This document shows positions 1 to 4,876 of a stretch of DNA of 5,246 bases, piece by piece (the stretch's first letter is position 1; every line of letters begins with the position of its first letter). A program made the position numbers and the translations under genes. Source of the DNA: Firmicutes bacterium CAG:555 (GTDB taxonomy: Bacteria; Bacillota; Clostridia; Oscillospirales; Oscillospiraceae). The DNA is taken from contig HF986884.1 of the NCBI GenBank assembly GCA_000431075.1, positions 18,626 to 23,871 on the forward strand, given 5' to 3'. The notes beneath the pieces are model-generated. The model had not been told where the DNA came from and made no database searches. It saw nothing but the letters and a program-made list of their open reading frames with translations.

Positions 1-16
1 CAAGTCTGTCGACTTG
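1..16 (-). terminator. Possible terminator stem downstream of tRNA-Leu (edge of window)
   Basis: A perfect 6-bp inverted repeat, CAAGTC (1-6) and GACTTG (11-16), with a 4-nt loop lies about 10 nt past the tRNA 3' end on the minus strand. This is where an intrinsic terminator of the tRNA transcript would sit. The window stops right at the stem, so no T-tract can be seen. It could equally be a processing hairpin before another tRNA. Confidence 0.3.
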
Positions 17-26
17 ACTGTTGTTG

Positions 27-111
27 GGCGCGAGGCGGGACTTGAACCCGCACGCCCGGAGTGAGCACTAGAACCTGAATCTAGCGAGTCTGCCAATTCC
101 ACCACTCGCGC
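27..111 (-). tRNA. tRNA-Leu, anticodon CAG
   Basis: Read on the minus strand, this folds as a class II (long variable arm) tRNA that decodes CUG leucine codons. The acceptor stem is GCGCGAG (111-105) with CTCGCGC (34-28). The D loop carries the usual GAATTGGCAGA. The anticodon stem CTAGA/TCTAG encloses loop TTCAGGT, giving anticodon CAG (77-75). The variable arm pairs GCTC with GGGC around a 5-nt loop, and the T arm is GCGGG-TTCAAGT-CCCGC. Two oddities are visible. The middle D-stem pair is U11-U24 (positions 101 and 87). The base after the acceptor stem is C rather than the A73 typical of leucine tRNAs: the 3' end reads CTCGCGC-CCA. The 3' boundary is therefore 27 if C is the discriminator base, or 25 if the CCA is encoded and the discriminator is missing. 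Confidence 0.93.
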
Positions 112-129
112 AAATTTCAATGCCTGATA

Positions 130-158
130 ATAATAGCACCAAAGGTGCAAGTTGTCAA
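130..158 (-). promoter_or_regulatory. Sigma-A promoter of the tRNA-Leu gene
   Basis: On the minus strand there is a perfect -35 TTGACA (158-153), a 17-bp spacer and a -10 TATTAT (135-130, five of six consensus bases). This places the transcript start near 123, about 12 nt before the mature tRNA 5' end at 111. The near-consensus quality fits a stable-RNA promoter. The spacer contains a perfect 5-bp inverted repeat, GCACC-aaa-GGTGC on the plus strand (136-148). Confidence 0.85.
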
Positions 159-199
159 GCTAATTCTGCGCTCGGCAATTATTTTTCGGCTTTAACTAT

Positions 200-219
200 C
201 CATCAGCGAAATTTGATGG
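200..219. repeat. Inverted repeat abutting the -10 box, possible operator
   Basis: CCATCA (200-205) and TGATGG (214-219) form a perfect 6-bp dyad with an 8-nt centre, ending exactly where TATAAT begins. A protein bound here would cover the -35/-10 spacer region, so repression is a reasonable guess. No regulator can be named, and a dyad of this size could arise by chance. Confidence 0.35.
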
Positions 220-225
220 TATAAT
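217..225 (+). promoter_or_regulatory. Extended -10 promoter for the DUF975/MBL operon
   Basis: A perfect TATAAT (220-225) is preceded by TGG (217-219), forming an extended -10 (TGn-TATAAT). No good -35 is seen at 16-18 bp, which is common for extended -10 promoters. The predicted start near 231 gives a short leader of about 25 nt before the ATG at 257. The element is flanked immediately upstream by an inverted repeat at 200-219. Confidence 0.75.
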
Positions 226-256
226 GAAGTATCACTTTATATAACGGAGGTTAGAA

Positions 257-1090
257 ATGACCAGAAAACAGATGAAGGCTCAGGCAAAGAGCCTTATGCG
301 AAACTCAAAGCCCAAGCCCGTATTGGTGTCGATCGTTTATGTTGTCATCCTTATGGTTATCGCCGTCTTGTCCTACAAGCTCGTGGGTGAGTCCCTTGCG
401 AAAGCCTACGCTGCCGTGATGGGAAGCTCAGGACTGTACGATGCAAACGGTCTGCTTCGTCCGGATGCTTACGACATGATCAACAACATTGACTTTGACG
501 CATTTTCTGCTGCTCTCATAAGAGAGGGCCCCACCCCGATGGCGAGATTGCTCGACCTGCTGCTTACCGCCGTGGGGGCCGTTATCGGCGCCGGCTTTGT
601 AATCTTCACACTGCGCACCATCGACGGCAGCGGTGCAAGCTATTGGAACCTGTTTGACGGCTTTGCGATGTTCTTCCGCATCATTTGGCTGTACATCGTC
701 GAAGGCTTCTTCATTTTCCTGTGGTTTTTGCTTTTCTTCTTCCCCGGAATTATTGCGATGTACCGCTACCGTATGGCGATCTACCTGCTGCTTGAGCACC
801 CCGAGATGAGCGTCATGGACTGCATCAGAGAAAGCAAGCGCCTTATGAGCGGGCATAAGTGGGAGCTGTTCGTGTTTGACCTCAGCTTCTTCGGCTGGGC
901 GCTGCTCATCGGCTTTGTCGACGGCTTGGGCGCAAGTCTCGGCATCACTCTGCTGGGTGTTAGCGTTCTGGGCTACATCGGCTATGTGTTCCTGCTGCCG
1001 TACATGGATCTTTCCTACTCGCTGTACTACCGTCAGCTCACCGCAGTCCCCGCCTCCGGTGCCGGAGATGAGTGGACGCCGGAGCTTTGA
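257..1090 (+). CDS. DUF975 family polytopic membrane protein
   Basis: A 277-residue membrane protein of unknown function that matches the DUF975 family. The N-terminus is basic and charged (MTRKQMKAQAKSLMR), as is usual for the family. Hydrophobic segments lie at about 22-42, 97-120, 140-168 (very rich in F and W), 203-220 and 227-250. The stretch around residues 191-213 (RESKRLMSGHKWELFVFDLSFFGW) resembles the family's characteristic block of a charged helix, G-H/Y-K, then a Phe-rich helix ending in GW. The start is well supported: GGAGG at 246-250 with 6-nt spacing, behind an extended -10 promoter. The stop is 8 bp before the next gene, so the two are probably cotranscribed. Location in the cytoplasmic membrane is safe; the biochemical role is not known, and the partnership with the nuclease-like neighbour does not reveal it. 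Confidence 0.88.
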   Translation: MTRKQMKAQAKSLMRNSKPKPVLVSIVYVVILMVIAVLSYKLVGESLAKAYAAVMGSSGLYDANGLLRPDAYDMINNIDFDAFSAALIREGPTPMARLLDLLLTAVGAVIGAGFVIFTLRTIDGSGASYWNLFDGFAMFFRIIWLYIVEGFFIFLWFLLFFFPGIIAMYRYRMAIYLLLEHPEMSVMDCIRESKRLMSGHKWELFVFDLSFFGWALLIGFVDGLGASLGITLLGVSVLGYIGYVFLLPYMDLSYSLYYRQLTAVPASGAGDEWTPEL

Positions 1091-1098
1091 GATGCGCT

Positions 1099-2709
1099 AT
1101 GAAGATAACATTTTTAGGTGCAGCACATGAGGTCACCGGCAGCTGCACACTTATCGAGGTCGGTGACAAAAAGGGTATCGTCGACTGCGGCATGGAGCAG
1201 GGTAAGGATATTTTCGTTAACCAGAAGCTGCCCGTCGATCCCTCTGCGATAGACTTTGTTCTCGTTACGCATGCGCACATCGACCACTCCGGCAACCTGC
1301 CGCTACTGTATAAAAACGGCTTCCGTGGCAGCGTTTACGCCACCTCGGCGACCTGCTCACTTTTGGATATCATGCTGCGTGACTGTGCGCACATTCAGAT
1401 GTCCGATGCCGAATGGAAGTCCCGTAAGGCCGAGCGTCGGGGCGAGCCGCCGGTGCAGCCGCTATATGATCTTGACGATGTTGACGGCTTGCTGAAGCTC
1501 CTGCACCCCTGCGAATACGGCAGCATGGTACAGATAAACAACGCCGTGACCGTGCGCTTTACCGATGTCGGCCACCTGCTGGGCTCGGCCGCCATTGAAG
1601 CATGGCTGCACGAGGGCGAGTGTGAGAAAAAGATAGTCTTCTCTGGCGATATCGGCAACCTCGACCAGCCCATTTTGTGCGACCCGAAGCATATCGCCGA
1701 CGCTGACTACCTGCTCATCGAATCGACCTACGGCGACCGCAATCACGAGGGCGACAGGCCGGATTACATCGCCACGCTTGCGCACTGTATCCAGCGCACG
1801 CTCGACCGTGGCGGCAATGTCGTCATCCCCGCCTTTGCCGTGGGCAGAACGCAGGAAATGCTGTACTTTATCCGTGCGATAAAGGAGCGTGGGCTCGTCC
1901 ACGGACACGATGATTTCCCCGTTTACATCGACAGTCCCCTTGCTATCGAAGCCACCGGCATATTCCTCCAGTGTAACACGACCTATGTCGATGAGGAGAT
2001 GACGGCGCTCATCCGTGCAGGCAAAAACCCCATCTTCTTCCCCGGGCTGCACACCGCCGTAAGTCAGGCCGAGTCAAAGGCCATCAACGAGGATAAGACC
2101 CCCAAGGTCATCATCTCCGCCTCCGGTATGTGCGACGCAGGTCGTATCCGCCACCACCTAAAGCACAATCTGTGGAGGCCCGAGTGCCTCGTGCTGTTCG
2201 TCGGCTATCAGGCTGTCGGCACGCTCGGCCGTGCACTGCACGACGGAGCTAAGAGCGTCAAGCTCTTCGGCGAGGAGATAAATGTTCAGGCCGAGATAAG
2301 CTGGCTGCCGGGTGTGAGCGGTCACGCCGACAAGGACGGCCTCATCGCATGGCTTAAGGGTTTCAGTAAAAAGCCCGACACGGTCTTTGTAAACCACGGT
2401 GATCCCGATGCCTGCGAAAGCTTCACCGCCTGCCTCAAAAACGAGCTGGGCTACAACGCATTCGCCCCATATTCCGGCACGAGCTTCGACCTTGCCGAGG
2501 GTGAATTTATTCGCATCACCGAGGGCAAGCCCGTCTCGCCCGAAAAGAAGGGCTACACCGAGCGCAGCTCCTCTCCCATGTACCGTGAGCTTGTCGCCGC
2601 AGCGGAGGCTCTGCTTGCCGCCGTCAAGAAATGCGAGGGCAGACCGAATAAGCTCCTGCGCAGCTACATCGATAAGATCAGAAATCTTATCGATTACATA
2701 AAAAAATAA
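1099..2709 (+). CDS. MBL-fold/beta-CASP RNA-processing-type metallohydrolase
   Basis: A 536-residue cytoplasmic protein of the metallo-beta-lactamase/beta-CASP superfamily, the group that includes CPSF-73-like and bacterial RNA exonuclease-like proteins. Metal-binding motifs are all present: T57-H-A-H-I-D-H63 (motif 2), H159 in DVGHLLGSA (motif 3) and D184 in FSGDIG (motif 4). The beta-CASP insert follows, with E208 in IESTYGDR (motif A), AFAVGRTQE around 245-253, SGMCDAGRIRHHL near 342-354 (motif B histidine) and H409 in VSGHAD (motif C). A late VNHGD (431-435) supplies a further conserved His. Family knowledge therefore predicts an active zinc-dependent ribonuclease; the actual RNA target is not known. 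The C-terminal 50 residues form a helical tail. ATG 1099 is chosen because family members begin MKITFLGAAHEVTGS; an in-frame GTG at 1072 would add nine unconserved residues. It is probably cotranscribed with the DUF975 gene and ends just before a strong terminator. Confidence 0.9.
   Translation: MKITFLGAAHEVTGSCTLIEVGDKKGIVDCGMEQGKDIFVNQKLPVDPSAIDFVLVTHAHIDHSGNLPLLYKNGFRGSVYATSATCSLLDIMLRDCAHIQMSDAEWKSRKAERRGEPPVQPLYDLDDVDGLLKLLHPCEYGSMVQINNAVTVRFTDVGHLLGSAAIEAWLHEGECEKKIVFSGDIGNLDQPILCDPKHIADADYLLIESTYGDRNHEGDRPDYIATLAHCIQRTLDRGGNVVIPAFAVGRTQEMLYFIRAIKERGLVHGHDDFPVYIDSPLAIEATGIFLQCNTTYVDEEMTALIRAGKNPIFFPGLHTAVSQAESKAINEDKTPKVIISASGMCDAGRIRHHLKHNLWRPECLVLFVGYQAVGTLGRALHDGAKSVKLFGEEINVQAEISWLPGVSGHADKDGLIAWLKGFSKKPDTVFVNHGDPDACESFTACLKNELGYNAFAPYSGTSFDLAEGEFIRITEGKPVSPEKKGYTERSSSPMYRELVAAAEALLAAVKKCEGRPNKLLRSYIDKIRNLIDYIKK
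2668..2694. repeat. Perfect 11-bp inverted repeat inside the 3' end of the MBL gene
   Basis: ATCGATAAGAT (2668-2678) and ATCTTATCGAT (2684-2694) are exact reverse complements separated by CAGAA. In frame it encodes IDKIRNLID near the C-terminus of the MBL protein. It forms a second hairpin 22 nt upstream of the terminator stem. It is not followed by a T-tract on either strand, so it is not itself a standard terminator. Confidence 0.8.
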
Positions 2710-2716
2710 GCGTAAC

Positions 2717-2751
2717 AAACTCCGCTGTTCCAATGAACAGCGGAGTTTTTT
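2717..2751 (+). terminator. Strong intrinsic terminator between convergent genes
   Basis: The stem ACTCCGCTGTTC (2719-2730) pairs perfectly with GAACAGCGGAGT (2735-2746) around loop CAAT. Two further A-T pairs extend it, and a run of six T follows (2746-2751). It begins 7 nt after the MBL stop and clearly terminates the plus-strand operon. The regulator gene on the opposite strand stops at 2753, so its transcript enters the same stem. On that strand only a short TTTG follows directly, so termination there is probably weaker. Confidence 0.93.
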
Positions 2752-2752
2752 C

Positions 2753-4699
2753 TTAGATAATACCTTTATCCTCAAGCTCACGCAGGCGGTTGTAGAGTGT
2801 GCCACGGGACATTCCGAGGTATCGGGCGGTCTTAGCCTTGTTGCCGTTAAATTTTATAAGCGCCTCGATCATGCGGTTTGCCTCCGCATCACGCACATCA
2901 AACGGTGCGCCGGCTGACGCCGTGGGCTCAACTACGGCGGCATCGCCGAAGTCCTCGCCGAGCTCAGTTATCGTCAGCTCGCAGCCGTCCTCTGCCTTGA
3001 GCAGGCTGCGCTCGATGATGTTGCGAAGCTGCCTTAAGTTGCCCGGCCAGTTGTACTCCTTGAAGCGCTCAACTGTCTCGGACGATACGCTGAAAATATT
3101 TTTGCCGTAGCTTGCCGACAGCAGCGTCACGAAGTAATTGCTCAGCTCCTGCATATCGGCACGGCGCTCACGCAGCGGCGGCAGGTCGATGCGCAGGACA
3201 TTCAAGCGGTAGTACAGGTCGAGTCTGAACGAGCCGTCCCGCACTTTTTTGAGTATCTCGCTGTCCGCTGCCGCAATGACCCGCACATCGGTACGAATGC
3301 TGCGGCGTGCGCCCTGCGGGGTCACGATGCCGTCCTCCAGAAAGCGCAGCAGGAAGCTCTGCATATCCTGCGACATCTCCGAGATATCGTCTAAAAACAG
3401 CGTGCCGCCGTCGGCCTGGACGAACTTACCGGGGCTTTTCTCCGTGCCTATGAGCACCGTCTCGACCGTTTCTCTCGTATACTCGCCGCAGTTTATCGGC
3501 ACAAACGGACCTGCAAAGCGGGCGCTTGCGTTGTGGATAGCCTGCGCAAAAAGCTCCTTGCCGGTGCCCGACTCGCCCGTTATGAGCACATTCGCCGGGC
3601 TCACTGCCGCCGACTGTGCCTCGTTTTTGACCTTTTTCATGCCCGCACTCACGGCGATAATGTCCTGAAAGCTGTACACGGCGTTATTGCGCTCGGCCAA
3701 GGCGCTGTATTTTCTTATCTGCTCTGCCGTTTTGACCGACACCTTGAGTCCGATGACCTTGTTGTTCTCCTTTATGGCAAGACACTCGACATAATAGCGC
3801 TTGCCCGCACTTCCGAGTGCAATGTTGCCCGCCGAGATCTCCTTGCCGGTGCGCAGTGCCTTCAAAACGAACGACAGCTCGGGAAAGCCCTCACGCAGGG
3901 GCTTGCCGATGACGGAGGTTATGTGCATATCAAACTCGTTTTCAAACCGGCTGTTGGCAAAGACGATAACGCCGGTGTCGTCAATGAGAATGGTTATATC
4001 CGTACTGCACTGCACCGACTGCTCGAGCAGATGAAACCTACGCTCGATGTGTGGGTAGAGTATGCGGTTTTTGTATGTGAAATCGCCGGCCTCGAGCATA
4101 AACGATGCCGAGTTGAGCGAGTTTTTGAAGCACTTTTCAAGAGGCAGAAATATGACCGTCACGGCGTGGAAGCCCGGTCCTGCCGAGGTCTCGCCGTAGC
4201 GGGCGATGCAGGCGTATGGCGTGAGCAGGTCGCAATAATGCCCCTCACCGGCGCTGAAGCAGGTGACAAACGGCTTTTCCGGAGCGGTGTTGCCAGCAAA
4301 AACGCCGACATTCTCGACCGAAAACCGTGTGCCTATGCGCAGTCCCTTGGCCTTGAGCTCCTTCAAAAGCGCCGCATTGCCGCTTTTGTGGAATGCGGTC
4401 AGCTGCGTGTCGAGATAAAACATCGCACCGCCCATGCGTTCAAGCGCCGTGCTGCGGCTTTCGTAATAGTCCTTGAAATACGCAAGGTGACACTTTGATA
4501 TATCATCTATGCGGTCGAACACATGAAGGTCACGGCAGTCATCATTGAGGCGCAGCTTATGCGGCTCAGCCCCGGCTTGGCGTGACTTTTCCCATGCGGC
4601 AACATTCTTCTTGTACTTGGGGTCATACTCCCCGAGCGTGCCGTTTATAAACTGCTGCTTGAGCTGTTTCAAAATTTCATTTTTCGGTAGCTTCTCCAT
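2753..4699 (-). CDS. GAF-like/PAS/AAA+/Fis-HTH regulator of sigma-54 activator type lacking GAFTGA
   Basis: A 648-residue DNA-binding regulator built like a bacterial enhancer-binding protein. Residues 1-60 contain an AcoR-like start (WEKSRQAGAEP, 36-46). About 88-190 looks like a GAF sensor, and about 226-325 a PAS domain (ILIDDTGVIVFANSRFE). The AAA+ domain follows (about 345-570), with Walker A GESGTGKE (375-382), Walker B GGTLFLDDI (431-439), an arginine-rich FRLDLYYRLNVLRIDLPPLRER (491-512) and WPGNLRQLRN (551-560). A Fis-type HTH ends the protein (about 605-644). The segment that should read ELFGHEKGAFTGA is instead VLIGTEKSPGKF (415-426), so the sigma-54 contact loop is missing. The Walker B glutamate is D438, and the sensor I ATN is AAD (477-479). 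TyrR of E. coli is a known relative without GAFTGA that works with sigma-70. The start at 4699 is set by AAGGAGG; an upstream in-frame ATG at 4816 would run through the operators. It probably controls the divergent acyl-CoA dehydrogenase; the ligand is unknown. Confidence 0.88.
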   Translation of the reverse strand: MEKLPKNEILKQLKQQFINGTLGEYDPKYKKNVAAWEKSRQAGAEPHKLRLNDDCRDLHVFDRIDDISKCHLAYFKDYYESRSTALERMGGAMFYLDTQLTAFHKSGNAALLKELKAKGLRIGTRFSVENVGVFAGNTAPEKPFVTCFSAGEGHYCDLLTPYACIARYGETSAGPGFHAVTVIFLPLEKCFKNSLNSASFMLEAGDFTYKNRILYPHIERRFHLLEQSVQCSTDITILIDDTGVIVFANSRFENEFDMHITSVIGKPLREGFPELSFVLKALRTGKEISAGNIALGSAGKRYYVECLAIKENNKVIGLKVSVKTAEQIRKYSALAERNNAVYSFQDIIAVSAGMKKVKNEAQSAAVSPANVLITGESGTGKELFAQAIHNASARFAGPFVPINCGEYTRETVETVLIGTEKSPGKFVQADGGTLFLDDISEMSQDMQSFLLRFLEDGIVTPQGARRSIRTDVRVIAAADSEILKKVRDGSFRLDLYYRLNVLRIDLPPLRERRADMQELSNYFVTLLSASYGKNIFSVSSETVERFKEYNWPGNLRQLRNIIERSLLKAEDGCELTITELGEDFGDAAVVEPTASAGAPFDVRDAEANRMIEALIKFNGNKAKTARYLGMSRGTLYNRLRELEDKGII

Positions 4700-4704
4700 C
4701 GCGC

Positions 4705-4711
4705 CCTCCTT
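4705..4711 (-). promoter_or_regulatory. Ribosome binding site deciding the regulator start
   Basis: AAGGAGG on the minus strand sits 5 nt before the ATG at 4699-4697. It is a near-perfect Shine-Dalgarno sequence and fixes the start of the regulator. It lies directly next to the first operator-like pair (4715-4734), so that pair would be in the 5' leader of the transcript. Confidence 0.85.
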
Positions 4712-4714
4712 GTG

Positions 4715-4734
4715 TTGAACACATTTGAACACTT
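4715..4734. promoter_or_regulatory. Tandem operator-like pair A (in the regulator leader)
   Basis: Two head-to-tail 10-mers, TTGAACACAT (4715-4724) and TTGAACACTT (4725-4734), are reverse complements of the element ATGTGTTCAA found at 4762, 4785 and 4795; the second has one mismatch. They lie just downstream of the predicted start of the regulator transcript (about 4736), a position where bound protein would block elongation or clearance. The first is also half of a dyad, TGTGTT-G-AACACA (4711-4723). That these are regulator binding sites is inferred. Confidence 0.65.
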
Positions 4735-4742
4735 CATTTGAT

Positions 4743-4771
4743 ATTATACTCGCCGTTCCCAATGTGTTCAA
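4743..4771 (-). promoter_or_regulatory. Sigma-A promoter of the regulator gene
   Basis: On the minus strand, -10 TATAAT (4748-4743, perfect) lies 17 bp from -35 TTGAAC (4771-4766, four of six). The predicted start near 4736 leaves a leader of about 37 nt. The -35 hexamer is itself part of an operator-like 10-mer, which points to autorepression. Confidence 0.72.
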
Positions 4772-4776
4772 CACTT
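4762..4776. promoter_or_regulatory. Central operator-like element over the regulator -35
   Basis: An exact copy of ATGTGTTCAA at 4762-4771, extended into the dyad GTGTT-C-AACAC (4764-4774). It completely covers the -35 hexamer of the regulator promoter. Occupancy would exclude RNA polymerase from that promoter. Confidence 0.62.
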
Positions 4777-4784
4777 TTTGACAT

Positions 4785-4804
4785 ATGTGTTCAAATGTGT
4801 TCAA
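4785..4804. promoter_or_regulatory. Tandem operator-like pair B (upstream of acyl-CoA dehydrogenase promoter)
   Basis: Two exact head-to-tail copies of ATGTGTTCAA (4785-4794 and 4795-4804), so equivalent bases are exactly one helical turn apart on one face of the DNA. The pair is opposite in orientation to pair A. Its centre is about 58 bp upstream of the predicted dehydrogenase start (about 4853), typical for an activator contacting sigma-A polymerase directly and much closer than usual enhancer sites. Confidence 0.68.
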
Positions 4805-4817
4805 GTTTACTTGCATA

Positions 4818-4846
4818 TTGCCCGATTTCCAAGCGTTTGATACTAT
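4818..4846 (+). promoter_or_regulatory. Sigma-A-type extended -10 promoter of the acyl-CoA dehydrogenase gene
   Basis: TTGCCC (4818-4823), a 17-bp spacer and TACTAT (4841-4846) preceded by TGA (4838-4840) make an extended -10 promoter. The -35 and -10 each match four of six consensus bases, so it may need help from an activator. An alternative -10, TATATT (4844-4849), overlaps it. I found no GG-N10-GC (-24/-12) sigma-54 promoter between 4700 and 4876. Confidence 0.55.
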
Positions 4847-4848
4847 AT

Positions 4849-4864
4849 TGTCAAATCTTTGACA
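4849..4864. promoter_or_regulatory. Perfect dyad TGT-N10-ACA at the dehydrogenase start site, operator candidate
   Basis: TGTCAAA (4849-4855) and TTTGACA (4858-4864) are exact reverse complements with a TC centre. The dyad follows the -10 box, spans the predicted start and touches the ribosome binding site (AGGAGG, 4864-4869). TGT-N10-ACA is the spacing of NifA-type upstream sites, and TyrR boxes have a similar TGT/ACA frame, so a Fis-type HTH is a plausible binder. A further TTTGACA half occurs at 4777-4783. At this position repression is more likely than activation. Confidence 0.5.
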
Positions 4865-4876
4865 GGAGGATATCCT

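Noticed and set aside
1072..1098. GTG start at 1072 for the MBL gene, overlapping the DUF975 end
   Set aside because: A GGAG lies 4 nt upstream, so it cannot be fully excluded. The family N-terminus, however, begins at MKITFLGA (1099), and the nine extra residues look unconserved.
1462..2052. Minus-strand open frame of 196 codons inside the MBL gene
   Set aside because: It is the shadow of the well-conserved MBL/beta-CASP coding sequence, with no independent support.
2701..2752. Riboswitch or small RNA between the convergent genes
   Set aside because: The space contains only the stop codons and one simple terminator hairpin with a T-tract.
2158..2805. Minus-strand open frame of 215 codons across the MBL gene end and terminator
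   Set aside because: It runs through the terminator stem and opposes the conserved beta-CASP motifs. It has no plausible start signal.
3533..4498. Long plus-strand open frame (321 codons) antisense to the regulator gene
   Set aside because: It has no ribosome binding site, and its protein shows no domain or hydrophobic pattern. The opposite strand encodes clear PAS and AAA+ motifs over the same bases. It is a frame kept open by GC-rich codon use.
4711..4810. CRISPR-like or transposon-end repeats in the divergent intergenic region
   Set aside because: The repeat units are only 10 bp, have irregular spacing and mixed orientation, and are closely tied to two promoters. There are no spacers of constant length, no cas genes and no transposase.
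4700..4816. N-terminal extension of the regulator to an upstream ATG at 4816
   Set aside because: It would translate through the promoter, the operator repeats and the Shine-Dalgarno sequence. The ATG at 4699 has an excellent AAGGAGG site.
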